Numbered from the stretch's first letter, positions 48,597 to 57,116 are shown. The stretch is DNA of 64,000 bases from CAYGDP01 sp964348665 (GCA_964348665.1 CAYGDP010000001.1:248001-312000), one strand, 5' to 3'. Notes: generated by a model not told the origin, from the letters alone. Made by a program: numbers and translations.

Positions 48597-49978
48597 AAAC
48601 GAAAGTACAAATTGTATTGGTGGACGACGAAGAAGCCCTCTGCCGCGCCGTTGGAAGACTTCTCTCCCAGGAGGGATACGCTGTAACGACCTACGGCTCG
48701 GCGCAGGAAGCCCTCGACATGCAGGACTGGGCGAGAGCGGATTTGCTGATCACCGATCTGTTGATGCCGCAGATGGACGGCATCGAGCTGCTGAAGCGGG
48801 TCAAGGAAAAACAACCCGCTTTGGAAGCGATCATGATCACCGCGCATGGCACGGTCGAGCGCGCCGTGGAAGCAATGCGACTGGGCGCATACGATTTCAT
48901 TGAAAAGCCGATTGACCCCAATGCCATGATCAAAGCGGTGGCGAAAGCGGTGGAAAAACGTCGGCTTGTCGCCGAAAACCGCCGGCTGCGCGAACAGTTG
49001 GCGCGAAAAATGGGCGAAGAATCGCTCGTCGGCAATGCCGCTTCGATGGTGGTCGTGAAAAAACTCATCCGCCAAATCGCCCCCAGTGACGTGAGCGTAT
49101 TGATCCAGGGCGAGAGCGGCACCGGAAAGGAAATCATCGCCGACATCATCCACACCCTTAGCCCACGAGCCAGCGCACCGCTGGTGAAGATCAGTTGCGC
49201 CGCCATACCCGAAACATTGTTGGAGAGCGAATTGTTCGGCTACGAAAAAGGCGCATTCACCGGCGCCGTTGGCTCGAAGCTCGGCAAGTTCGAGTTGGCG
49301 CACAGCGGCTCGCTGTTCCTCGACGAGATTGCCGAGATGAGCACCGCGTTGCAAGCCAAGCTGCTGCGCGTGTTGCAAGACGGCCGGGTACAGAGACTCG
49401 GCAGCACCCGCGACGTGCAGACCGACGTGCGCATTGTCAGCGCCACCCACGTGGATTTGCGGCATGCCATTGAAGAAAAAAAATTCCGGGAAGACCTTTA
49501 TTACCGGCTCAATGTCATCCAGATCAACCTGCCGCCGTTGCGCGATCGTCGAGAGGACATCCCGCTCTTGGCGGATCATTTCCTTCAAAAACACGCCAGC
49601 CGGATGCAGAAAGAGGTTCGACAAATCACCGCCGGCGCGATGCAGCAACTTCTCGAGTATGAATGGCCGGGTAACGTCCGCGAGTTGGAGAACGTTCTCC
49701 AACGCGCCCTCGCGCTGGCCGCGGGCGACGCGATCGAGCAATTTGAGATTCACGCGCCGCGTCCCTCCACGCGCGGACTCGGCAGCAAAGGCGCGCAATT
49801 TCAAATCCCGCACGGCACACCGTTAAGCGAGGCGGAAGACCACATCATCGCCGAAACGCTGAAACAATGCGGGGGCAACAAAGAAAAAGCGGCGTACCTG
49901 CTGGGCATCACCTCGCGCACCCTCTTGCGCTGGACAAAGCGGACCGAGGGGAAGAATACTCCTAAGACACTGAAGTAA
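48593..49978 (+). CDS. NtrC-family sigma-54 response regulator
   Basis: 461 residues. Receiver at 1-125 with phosphoacceptor Asp55 (LLITDLLMPQMDG) and Lys in DFIEKPID. The AAA+ domain has Walker A GESGTGKE, the sigma-54 contact loop ELFGYEKGAFTGA and Walker B SLFLDEIAEMS. A Fis-type helix-turn-helix closes it (KEKAAYLLGITSRTLLRWTKR). It is the only sigma-54 activator in the window and is coupled to the heme-sensing kinase. It is therefore the best candidate for binding the CCGACA-N3-TGTCGG palindromes found upstream of the sigma-54 promoters here. Confidence 0.92.
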   Translation: MKTKVQIVLVDDEEALCRAVGRLLSQEGYAVTTYGSAQEALDMQDWARADLLITDLLMPQMDGIELLKRVKEKQPALEAIMITAHGTVERAVEAMRLGAYDFIEKPIDPNAMIKAVAKAVEKRRLVAENRRLREQLARKMGEESLVGNAASMVVVKKLIRQIAPSDVSVLIQGESGTGKEIIADIIHTLSPRASAPLVKISCAAIPETLLESELFGYEKGAFTGAVGSKLGKFELAHSGSLFLDEIAEMSTALQAKLLRVLQDGRVQRLGSTRDVQTDVRIVSATHVDLRHAIEEKKFREDLYYRLNVIQINLPPLRDRREDIPLLADHFLQKHASRMQKEVRQITAGAMQQLLEYEWPGNVRELENVLQRALALAAGDAIEQFEIHAPRPSTRGLGSKGAQFQIPHGTPLSEAEDHIIAETLKQCGGNKEKAAYLLGITSRTLLRWTKRTEGKNTPKTLK

Positions 49979-50113
49979 AGCAATGCCGTTGGGGAGATTT
50001 TTTCGTCAGGATCTACAAGGCGCCGTCAAAATCCGGCCGAGAAAAGGTTTTCAAACAGGCTGATTTATAAAGCTGGATCGGTGTCGCCACGATCTCCAAA
50101 CTGTCCTCTCGGC

Positions 50114-50274
50114 GACACCCTGTCCGACACGATGTCCGAAATGGATTCGATCCGAGGGAATTTCCCGCACGAAATCGGCGTGGCATCTGGCGTGCTTTTC
50201 GAATGAGCGCGATGATTAAGCCAAAGATTTTGTTGGTGAACGGGGACGAGGATTCGAGCACCGCGCTGGTTGTC
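50114..50274 (+). repeat. 161-bp direct repeat, copy 1 (promoter plus start of a receiver gene)
   Basis: Matches 54191-54351 over 161 bases with about a dozen mismatches. It contains the palindrome, the GAGGGAATTTCCCGCACGA element, the sigma-54 site and the first 21 codons of the regulator at 54289. The two copies flank the FG-GAP gene. Confidence 0.85.
50124..50195 (+). promoter_or_regulatory. Sigma-54 promoter module before the FG-GAP gene
   Basis: Palindrome CCGACA-cga-TGTCCG (50124-50138), centre 51 bp before GG 50182; CACGA ends 10 bases before it; TGGCATCTGGCGTGCTT gives GG-N10-GC at 50182-50195. It is the duplicated copy of the module at 54201 and may now drive the FG-GAP gene. Confidence 0.6.
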
Positions 50275-50340
50275 CGATTTCGAGCGAAGCTTATTTTATC
50301 AGGTTCTATCGCGTGTGTGATGAAAAACTTTTTCCCATGA
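50212..50340 (+). pseudogene. Truncated receiver-gene start, coupled to the FG-GAP gene
   Basis: ATG 50212 reads MIKPKILLVNGDEDSSTALV and then leaves the receiver sequence, ending after 42 codons at TGA 50338-50340. This TGA overlaps ATG 50337 of the FG-GAP gene. Compared with 54289, the SD AAGGAG is changed to AATGAG, so translation would be weak. It is the scar of the duplication that brought in the FG-GAP gene. Confidence 0.7.
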
Positions 50341-53300
50341 ACTATCGTTGCCATCAGAAAATACAGTTGCGAGGAAATGAGACTTGGCGTGGAAGTGGAG
50401 TGAGTTCCACCGTGTCGTCTCGGCGACAACCACACCATTTCCGGCATAATACTATTTTGATGGTTGAGGTGCTGGAGGAGCGACTCGCGCCGGCGACGGG
50501 TGATCTCGAATTGACATTTGGCAATGGTGGCGTGGTATCGCAGTCGGAGGGCAATGGAGGTTCGAGCCCTATCGCGTTCGAGGTAATACTCTCGATGGCC
50601 AGTACCCAGCCGGTCACGGTTGACTATGCCACGGAGGACGGCATGGCCTTGGTCGCGGACAACGATTACGTGAGCACGAGTGGCACAGTTACGTTCAACC
50701 CCGGGATAACCAGTCAGACGATCAACGTGACGGTCAATGGGGACACGAAATTTGAGACCGATGAAGATTTCACGGTCACTTTGAGCAATCCGACCAACGA
50801 TCTCTTCGGAGCGGCAGCCAATTTTGCCGCGGGATTGGGAATGGTGACCGTCACGGCGGGAGATTTCAATGAAGATGGAAATCTGGATTTGGCGACGGCA
50901 AACGCTCTCGGCCACAATGTCTCGGTCTTAACGGGGAACGGGTCGGGTGGTTTTGGGGAACCTGTCAATTTTAGCGCGGGGACGAATCCGCACTCCGTTG
51001 CTGTAGGGGATTTCAATGGGGATGGGAACCTGGACTTAGCGACCGCCAATGAGGGCAGTAACAATGTCTCTATTTTGCTGGGCAATGGGGCGGGCGGTTT
51101 TAGTGCGGCGACGAATTTTGGCGCGGGGACGAATCCGTACTCCGTTGTGGTGACAGACTTTAATGAAGATGGCAACCTCGACTTGGCGACGGCAAATTTT
51201 ATCAGCAACAATGTCTCCATTCTGATCGGGGATGGATCGGGCAATTTTGGTGAAGCAACTCATTTCGGCGTGGATGCCGGCCCGGTCTTTGTCACGAAAG
51301 GAGATTTCAACGAGGATGGAAACCAGGACTTGGCCACGGCTAATTATTCCAGCGACAGTTTCTCGGTCTTGCTGGGGAACGGAGTGGGCAGTTTTGGTTC
51401 GGCAACAAATTTTGGCGCGGGGACGAATCCGCGTTCCATCGCGGCGGGAGATTTCAATGGAGACGGCAATCTCGATTTGGCGGTGGCAAACGACAGCGGC
51501 AATAATGTTTCGATTAGCGTGGGCAATGGGGCGGGTGGTTTTGGCGTGGTGACCAATGTTGGCGTGGGAATGAATCCCTACTCCGTTGTGGTGGGAGATT
51601 TCAACGGGGACGGCAACCTCGACCTAGCGACGGCAAATTATGGCAATCAGAAAGTCTCGGTATTGGTTGGCAATGGTTCGGGCAATTTTGGTGAAGCAAC
51701 CGATTTTAGCGTAGGGACGAATCCGCGCGCGATTGTCGTGGGGGATTTCAATGAGGATGGCATCCAGGACTTAGCCACGGCAAACAACACGAGCAACAAT
51801 GTCTCGATCGTATTGGGCGTGGCTGCAGTGGGTTTCAACACGGAAACCGACGATCTCTTCGGTGCGGCCACTAATTTTACGGCGATGGCGAACCCACACT
51901 TCAATGCGGTGGGGGATTTTAATGAGGATGGCAACCTCGATTTGGTGACGGCCAACATCAACAGCAACAATGTCGCGATTTTGATTGGGAATGGAGCGGG
52001 GGATTTTGGTGAGGCCACTTATTTTGGCGCGGGGACCGGACCAGTCTTCGTTGTCGTGGGTGATTTCAATGAGGATGGCACGCAGGACTTGGCCACGGCA
52101 AATTGGTTCAACAGTGATACCGTCTCGATTATGATTGGGGATGGGACGGGTATTTTTGGCGCTGCTACCAGTTTTGGGGTGGGCGCGGGACCGCACGCCA
52201 TCGCGGTGGGAGATTTTAACGGCGATGCCAACCTAGACTTGGCCACGGCCAATTACTACGGCAATACTGTCTCGATATTATTGGGCAATGGAGCAGGCGG
52301 GTTTGGCTCGGCTACAAATTTTGCGGCGGGAACGGGGACGACTTCTGTTGCGGTGGGGGATTTCAATGGGGATGGCAGACAGGATTTGGCGACAGCCAAC
52401 TACGGCGGCAACAACGTCTCGATTTTGATCGGCGATGGCGCGGGTGGTTTTGGTGCGACAACATATTTTGGCGTGGGGACAGGTCCGACTTCTGTTGCGG
52501 TGGAAGATTTCAATCAGGATGGCAACCAAGACTTGGCAACATCCAATTATGACAGCAACAATGTCTCGATCTTGATCGGAGATGGGTCGGGCAGTTTTGG
52601 CACGGCAACTCATTTTGGCACGGGGACAGGCCCGTTTCCGTTTGCGGTGGGAGATTTCAATGGAGATAGCAATCAAGACGTAGCGACGGCCAATTATGGC
52701 GGCAACAGTGTCTCGGTGTTGATCGGGGATGGGGCGGGCGGTTTTGGCACGGCCACCGATTTTGCCGTCGGGACGACCCCGTACTCCGTTGCGGCAGGAG
52801 ATTTCAATGGGAATGGCAGACAGGATTTGGCAACGGCCAATTGGGGTAGTAGCAATGTCTCGATTCTACTGAACCAAGGCGCCGTGCGTTGGGAAACAAT
52901 CAGCGCCACGGGAACAATCCAGAATGATGATGTTGAATTTCCGCACCCGAATGAAGTTCGATTCTCCGCCGCCACTTTCACGATTTCGGAAGCTGGGAAA
53001 GCGCTCAACGTCACTCTCTCAAGAACCGGCGACACCGCGGACGCTGTTTCGGTATTGTTCTCTACCAGCAACGGATCAGCGACGGCGGGCGCGGACTTCA
53101 CGACGACCGTCGCCACAGTCAATTTTGCGGCAGGGCAAACCAGCAACACCGTGCCAGTGCCGATCCTCAACGACGGCGCCTTTGAGGGTCCGGAGACGAT
53201 CAATCTGACGCTTACTAACTCGCAAGGCGGGGTCACTCTCGGCGCGCCCGCCACCGCGATGATCACCATCACCGACAACGATACCGCTCTGAACAGCTAT

Positions 53301-54077
53301 TTCACGGACCCTGATGGCGATCTCGTCAATCTCTCTCTGAAAGGCGCGGGCACCATGCAGGTGAGCACCGTTGACGGTGAAACCCGTATCACACTCACCA
53401 ACACGGACACGCTCACCAGTACGCTCGGCATCAAAGTCAAAAAAACGCTCGCCGGTGATGGACAAGCCAACCTCACGGAGGTAACCGGCAATGGCGGGCT
53501 GCGCGGCATTAGCGGCAAGACTGCCAACATCGTTGGCGACGGAGTTTCGCTGCTGGGCGCGCTGATCAGCGTCGCCGTGCGTGACATCAACGCCGACATC
53601 ATCGCCGGTGGAACACCCGCCACACTGACGACTTTCAAAATCCACTCCATCGGCGATGGAGTAACCGTTGACCTCGATAGTTCCATCAAGAGCCTCGCGG
53701 CGGCCCGCGTCGGTCGCGCAATCATTCTTGCGCCCAGCATCGGCAGTATCAGCGTCAAGGGCGATTCCAAAGCGACGCCCCCAATCGCCGGTGATTTTGC
53801 CGCAGACGTAACGCTGTCTGGAGCGGGGATGCTGCCGGGCAAAGCTACCTTGGGCAAAATGAGTGTGGCTGGCACATTCCGCGACGCATGGATTTCAGTC
53901 GTTGGGATGGTCGGCAGCGTCACATTCGCGACCGTCGAAACTGACAATGACAGCAATCCTTTTGGCATCGAAGCCACGAGCATCGGAAAAGTCTCGGTCG
54001 CCAATCCCAGCTTTGCCTGGAATCCCCTCGGCGCTGCAGACCAATTCAGTGGAGATTTTCACGTAATTAATGTCTAA
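50337..54077 (+). CDS. FG-GAP/VCBS repeat surface protein with Calx-beta domains
   Basis: 1246 residues from ATG 50337. The N-terminus has MVEVLEERLAPATGDLEL, resembling the planctomycete LEERLAP surface-protein signal. A Calx-beta-like segment (FEVILSMASTQPVTVDYAT) precedes 14 tandem units of about 49 residues of the form VGDFNGDGNLDLATANYGGN (50850-52880, 147 bp apart), each with a Ca-binding DxNxDG loop. A second Calx-beta segment follows (RFSAATFTISEAGKALNVTL), then a beta-rich tail. It is probably a large secreted or cell-surface adhesin. The repeat unit is nearly uniform, suggesting recent expansion. Confidence 0.88.
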   Translation: MNYRCHQKIQLRGNETWRGSGVSSTVSSRRQPHHFRHNTILMVEVLEERLAPATGDLELTFGNGGVVSQSEGNGGSSPIAFEVILSMASTQPVTVDYATEDGMALVADNDYVSTSGTVTFNPGITSQTINVTVNGDTKFETDEDFTVTLSNPTNDLFGAAANFAAGLGMVTVTAGDFNEDGNLDLATANALGHNVSVLTGNGSGGFGEPVNFSAGTNPHSVAVGDFNGDGNLDLATANEGSNNVSILLGNGAGGFSAATNFGAGTNPYSVVVTDFNEDGNLDLATANFISNNVSILIGDGSGNFGEATHFGVDAGPVFVTKGDFNEDGNQDLATANYSSDSFSVLLGNGVGSFGSATNFGAGTNPRSIAAGDFNGDGNLDLAVANDSGNNVSISVGNGAGGFGVVTNVGVGMNPYSVVVGDFNGDGNLDLATANYGNQKVSVLVGNGSGNFGEATDFSVGTNPRAIVVGDFNEDGIQDLATANNTSNNVSIVLGVAAVGFNTETDDLFGAATNFTAMANPHFNAVGDFNEDGNLDLVTANINSNNVAILIGNGAGDFGEATYFGAGTGPVFVVVGDFNEDGTQDLATANWFNSDTVSIMIGDGTGIFGAATSFGVGAGPHAIAVGDFNGDANLDLATANYYGNTVSILLGNGAGGFGSATNFAAGTGTTSVAVGDFNGDGRQDLATANYGGNNVSILIGDGAGGFGATTYFGVGTGPTSVAVEDFNQDGNQDLATSNYDSNNVSILIGDGSGSFGTATHFGTGTGPFPFAVGDFNGDSNQDVATANYGGNSVSVLIGDGAGGFGTATDFAVGTTPYSVAAGDFNGNGRQDLATANWGSSNVSILLNQGAVRWETISATGTIQNDDVEFPHPNEVRFSAATFTISEAGKALNVTLSRTGDTADAVSVLFSTSNGSATAGADFTTTVATVNFAAGQTSNTVPVPILNDGAFEGPETINLTLTNSQGGVTLGAPATAMITITDNDTALNSYFTDPDGDLVNLSLKGAGTMQVSTVDGETRITLTNTDTLTSTLGIKVKKTLAGDGQANLTEVTGNGGLRGISGKTANIVGDGVSLLGALISVAVRDINADIIAGGTPATLTTFKIHSIGDGVTVDLDSSIKSLAAARVGRAIILAPSIGSISVKGDSKATPPIAGDFAADVTLSGAGMLPGKATLGKMSVAGTFRDAWISVVGMVGSVTFATVETDNDSNPFGIEATSIGKVSVANPSFAWNPLGAADQFSGDFHVINV
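50850..52880 (+). repeat. 14 tandem 147-bp FG-GAP repeats
   Basis: Successive GATTTCAAT motifs lie 147 bases apart (for example 50862 and 51009). Unit 7 is interrupted by a partial copy of the preceding Calx-beta end (TETDDLFGAATNF). They encode the calcium-binding propeller blades of the surface protein. Confidence 0.85.
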
Positions 54078-54190
54078 GTTACACATACTCTTAGCATTAG
54101 CACTCGATCACAAGTGACGGATCGGCAAAATAAAAAAAAGAGTGAGCCAAGCGTTCATCAGAACAACTGCAACAGTTTTGTCCGAATCCT

Positions 54191-54351
54191 GACACCCTTT
54201 CCGACACGATGTCCGAATTGTATCCGATCCGAGGGAATTTCCAGCACGAAAACGGCGTGGCACTGGGCGTGCTTTTCGAAGGAGCGCGATGACTAAGCCA
54301 AAGATTTTGTTGGTGAACGGGGACGAGGATTCGAGCGCCGCGCTGGCTGTC
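54191..54351 (+). repeat. 161-bp direct repeat, copy 2
   Basis: The intact copy of the repeat seen at 50114-50274; here it continues into a full receiver gene with a good SD (AAGGAG). Confidence 0.85.
54201..54272 (+). promoter_or_regulatory. Sigma-54 promoter module for the receiver-USP-GNAT operon
   Basis: CCGACA-cga-TGTCCG (54201-54215), GAGGGAATTTCC-agCACGA to 54249, then TGGCACTGGGCGTGCTT with GG 54259-54260 and GC 54271-54272. The palindrome centre is 51 bp from the GG. The -24/-12 match is the best in the window. The predicted +1 (54284) is only 5 bases from the ATG. Confidence 0.75.
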
Positions 54352-54726
54352 AGCCTGGCCGATGCTGGTTACGAGGTCGTTCTGGAAGGTGACTCGGTCA
54401 GCGCGGCGGATTTTCTCTGGCGTAATCGCGGTTCGGTGGACGGAGTGGTGTTGGAAGTGTCGTGCCTCTGCGGATGCGGGGACGGCGATCGAATGGTGCT
54501 GGGAATCAGAGCGGCCGCGCCAACGGTGCCGGTGATTGTCTTGAGCGGTGATGGCTGTCGCAAGGAACAGGAAGAGGCGTGGCGATACGGAGTCTTCGGA
54601 TGCCTGCGACGGTCGGCGGACCCGATCGACGTGGTGAAAATGATGCGCTGGGCGTTGCGCGATTCTTGCGCGTGCACGGTCGGACGCGACGCCTGCTTGC
54701 GTTGTCAGGAGGATTTGACCGTATGA
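54289..54726 (+). CDS. Receiver-domain protein with Asp-to-Glu change and Cys-rich tail
   Basis: 145 residues with a receiver fold only, no output domain: PKILLVNGDEDSS, VVLEVSCLCGCGDG, PVIVLSGDG. The usual phosphoacceptor Asp is Glu56 (VVLEV) and the conserved Lys is Arg (CLRRSADP). A Glu can mimic the phosphorylated form, so the protein may be locked on. Seven cysteines are grouped in SCLCGCG and DSCACTVGRDACLRC, which could bind metal or sense redox state. It leads the operon from the sigma-54 module and its stop overlaps the next USP start. Confidence 0.75.
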   Translation: MTKPKILLVNGDEDSSAALAVSLADAGYEVVLEGDSVSAADFLWRNRGSVDGVVLEVSCLCGCGDGDRMVLGIRAAAPTVPVIVLSGDGCRKEQEEAWRYGVFGCLRRSADPIDVVKMMRWALRDSCACTVGRDACLRCQEDLTV

Positions 54727-55184
54727 AAGTGCTCATTACGACCGATGCCTCGCCGCTAGGCGGCGCTGCCGTGCGCGCAGCATCGAAACGTCATTGGCCG
54801 CCGGGGACCCATTTTCGTTTAGTGACGGTGGTGTCGCCGATGCCTGTTTTTGCGACGACACCCGAAACACAAATTGAGGCTGGGAAGTTTTTTGCATCGG
54901 CAAGAAAATCAATCGAGCGCGCCACCGCAATCACCGCAGGAAACCTGAAACGACGCGGGCGAAAAGTTTCTTATGTGGTACGCGAGGGTGCCATTGCGGA
55001 TGAAATTACCGACGAGGCGCGGCGATGGGGTGCGAACTTAATCATGGTCGGAACGCACGCGCGAAAACCGATCTCACGATTTTTGCTTGGCTCGGTCGCC
55101 CAGCGTGTCGCGCTCACCGCGCCCTGCTCGGTGGAACTGGTGCGCGAGAGGCAGATCGCAAATGGAAACGGAGGTGCGCCATGA
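54723..55184 (+). CDS. Universal stress protein (UspA family)
   Basis: 153 residues. MKVLITTDASPLGGAAVRAASKR and the end LIMVGTHARKPISRFLLGSV then TAPCSVELVRE match the USPs at 39650 and 42692; the ATP motif has GTHA, so the second Gly is replaced. ATGA overlaps couple it to the receiver genes on both sides. Confidence 0.9.
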   Translation: MKVLITTDASPLGGAAVRAASKRHWPPGTHFRLVTVVSPMPVFATTPETQIEAGKFFASARKSIERATAITAGNLKRRGRKVSYVVREGAIADEITDEARRWGANLIMVGTHARKPISRFLLGSVAQRVALTAPCSVELVRERQIANGNGGAP

Positions 55185-55624
55185 ACGAGAGCTTGCAACG
55201 GGGAACTATTCTGTTGGTCGAGGAAGACGTGGATTTTCGCAAAACACTGGCCGAAGTGCTGGAGCATGAGGGATATGAAGTGATCCCGTGCGAGGACACG
55301 GGTAGCGCCGCGTTCTGGCTCGGCTCGATTTGCGCGCCGTTGGATTTGATCCTGGCGGATGTATCACGCCAGACGGGTGCCGAGTTGGAGTTCTGGGGGC
55401 GCGTGACACGGGTATTGCCGTTTGTTCCACTGGTGCTGACAACAACCGACGATGAATCCGGCGTGCGCGAAGCGGCGGCACGGATCGGTGCGCGTGCTGT
55501 CCTTGCAAAACCGTTTTCGAGGCACGACCTTCTCTCGGTGATCGAGGAAGCGGTTTTTGACGCGAGTCTCTGGGCAACCGCGCCAGAGCGGAGTGTATCG
55601 AACGAAACGGAGAAGGCGGCATGA
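55181..55624 (+). CDS. Receiver-only response regulator
   Basis: 147 residues. VEEDVDFRKTL forms the acidic pocket, Asp60 (LILADVSRQTG) is the phosphoacceptor, TTTDD the switch Thr region and LAKPFSRHDL the conserved Lys. It has no DNA-binding domain. It may relay phosphate or act by protein contact. Its start overlaps the USP stop. Confidence 0.82.
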   Translation: MNESLQRGTILLVEEDVDFRKTLAEVLEHEGYEVIPCEDTGSAAFWLGSICAPLDLILADVSRQTGAELEFWGRVTRVLPFVPLVLTTTDDESGVREAAARIGARAVLAKPFSRHDLLSVIEEAVFDASLWATAPERSVSNETEKAA

Positions 55625-55643
55625 AAATCGAAAGGAAATCGGG

Positions 55644-56327
55644 ATGAAAGTGATGATTTCCACCGACACCGAACCGCTCGAAGCGCAACAAATCGAGCAG
55701 CCCATTTGTAAGCAGTTGGAAGCCGGCGTGGAGCGTGGACTGCCCGATGGCAGGTTCTTGCGACTTCGACTGACAACGCCTGACGACGAATCGCAGTTGC
55801 GGGAGTTGGGCGAATCGCTCTCCGTTCGCACGCTTTCGGAAGTGCTTTTTCAATCCATCCATGCCCCGTCCGCCGCCAATCTCGATCGTTATTTGCAGAC
55901 CGAGTTTCCTGTCTGTGTAACGATTGTGGCATGGTTCGAAACCGAGGTAACCCGCAACCAGCGGCGGCTCGCGCCATGGGTTGGTTTGGCGCATTACTGG
56001 AAGATTGAACCGAAAAAAGCCATGTTGACACTCGTTGTAGGCGATCCGTGGAGGGAGCGGGGCGTTGGCAAAAAATTATTTGAGGTGCTGGTGGCGGTGG
56101 CGCGAGAGGCAGGGATCGAGAAATTGACAACGTTTTTTTCCGCCGATAATGCGGCCATGCTCCGGTTACTGCAACGTTGCGGGCTGACGTTAAGCAAGCC
56201 CGCAGACGACCAAACCCCATGGGAAATCAATCTCTCAATGACCTCACCTGCGGAGGGCGAAACCGGAGGAGGATGCTCATTGGAAGACACAACCAAACCC
56301 GAGATCAAAGGAGAAATAACAAGATGA
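55644..56327 (+). CDS. GNAT acetyltransferase with USP-like start
   Basis: 227 residues from ATG 55644. The GNAT core is LRLTTPDDESQLRELGESLS, YWKIEPKKAMLTLVV and the acetyl-CoA loop VGDPWRERGVGKKLFE, followed by NAAMLRLLQRCGL. A protein or small-molecule acetyltransferase role is likely (compare Pat-type enzymes beside USPs). The first residues MKVMISTDTEPLEAQQIEQP look like the opening of the USPs here, as if its 5' end was borrowed from one. It is coupled to the next gene by an ATGA overlap. Confidence 0.78.
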   Translation: MKVMISTDTEPLEAQQIEQPICKQLEAGVERGLPDGRFLRLRLTTPDDESQLRELGESLSVRTLSEVLFQSIHAPSAANLDRYLQTEFPVCVTIVAWFETEVTRNQRRLAPWVGLAHYWKIEPKKAMLTLVVGDPWRERGVGKKLFEVLVAVAREAGIEKLTTFFSADNAAMLRLLQRCGLTLSKPADDQTPWEINLSMTSPAEGETGGGCSLEDTTKPEIKGEITR

Positions 56328-56605
56328 AAAAAAGTTTCAAAGGCAACCTCAAACGTCCCGTCGCGTTCACCTGCCATGCGCCCGACGCCAAATGCGTTTG
56401 TGTCGCGGGGTCGTTTTGCAATTGGAATGCCAACGCGATGCCGATGCAACGCAGCGAAGATGGCAAGTGGCGGACGACCGTGCATGTCACCCCGGGTCGT
56501 TACGAGTACCGCTTTGTGGTGGACGGCGAATGGCACGATGACCCGAATGCTACCGAGCGCGCCCAGAATGATTTCGGCACGGAAAACTGTGTAGTGAAAG
56601 TATAA
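56324..56605 (+). CDS. CBM48-like glycogen-binding domain protein
   Basis: 93 residues, a lone early-Set domain: VAFTCHAPDAKCVCVAGSF, NWNANAMPMQRSEDGKWRTT and GRYEYRFVVDGEW. This matches the CBM48/AMPK-beta glycogen-binding module, including the W/N and Y/F residues at the sugar face. Alone and so small, it may tether partners to glycogen or regulate storage enzymes. It sits after GNAT and before Hsp20 in the same operon. Confidence 0.85.
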   Translation: MKKSFKGNLKRPVAFTCHAPDAKCVCVAGSFCNWNANAMPMQRSEDGKWRTTVHVTPGRYEYRFVVDGEWHDDPNATERAQNDFGTENCVVKV

Positions 56606-56623
56606 GAAAGGAGGTGAACGACG

Positions 56624-57073
56624 ATGCAACTGACACGATGGCAACCGGAGACGGAACTGTCCCGGTTTCATGAAGAGATGGACCGCATCTTCAATCGGAT
56701 CTTCGGCGAACCGCGGACGATCGATGTCGCGCCGCTGACCGGCATTTGGTCGCCGTCGGTGGACGTATTGGAGGACGGCAACAACTTGATCGTCAAGGCA
56801 GACCTGCCGGGTGTGAAAAAGGAAGACGTGGAGATTACGACCACGACGGACGAAGTGACGATTGACGCGAAGATGGAGGAAAAGAAAGAGGAGAAAGGGA
56901 AAAACGGCTATTACCGGAGCGAGCGGCGGAGCGGGCGTTTTTTGCGGACGATTCCGCTGCCTGTTCATGTGAACGCAGAAAAAGCATTGGCCGTTTTTAA
57001 GGACGGTATGCTGACCCTGACGATTCCCAAGTTGGCGGAAACGCCGAAGGGAAAGAAGGTTGCGGTGCAGTAA
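56624..57073 (+). CDS. Hsp20/alpha-crystallin small heat shock protein
   Basis: 149 residues. WSPSVDVLEDGNNLIVKADLPG opens the alpha-crystallin domain, and RSGRFLRTIPLPVHVNAEKA with FKDGMLTLTIPK closes it; KGKKVAVQ is the tail. It holds unfolding proteins without ATP. The SD AAGGAGGTG lies 8 bases before the ATG, the strongest RBS of this operon, suggesting high output. A hairpin with stem CGAGGGGAGG follows at 57083-57116. Confidence 0.92.
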   Translation: MQLTRWQPETELSRFHEEMDRIFNRIFGEPRTIDVAPLTGIWSPSVDVLEDGNNLIVKADLPGVKKEDVEITTTTDEVTIDAKMEEKKEEKGKNGYYRSERRSGRFLRTIPLPVHVNAEKALAVFKDGMLTLTIPKLAETPKGKKVAVQ

Positions 57074-57082
57074 GGCAGCGTT

Positions 57083-57116
57083 CGAGGGGAGGCGGTTTTT
57101 TGGCGTCCTCCCCTCG
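57083..57116 (+). terminator. Hairpin after the Hsp20 gene
   Basis: Stem CGAGGGGAGG (57083-57092) pairs with CCTCCCCTCG (57107-57116) over a 14-base loop that contains TTTTTT. No T-run follows, so it may be a processing or partial terminator site rather than a full stop. Confidence 0.5.

Noticed and set aside
48200..49813. 537-codon frame on the minus strand
   Set aside because: Antisense of the kinase/NtrC pair, whose catalytic motifs are unmistakable.
50850..52880. Regular repeats as a possible CRISPR or satellite array
   Set aside because: Units of 147 bp are in frame and encode FG-GAP blades; no unique spacers.
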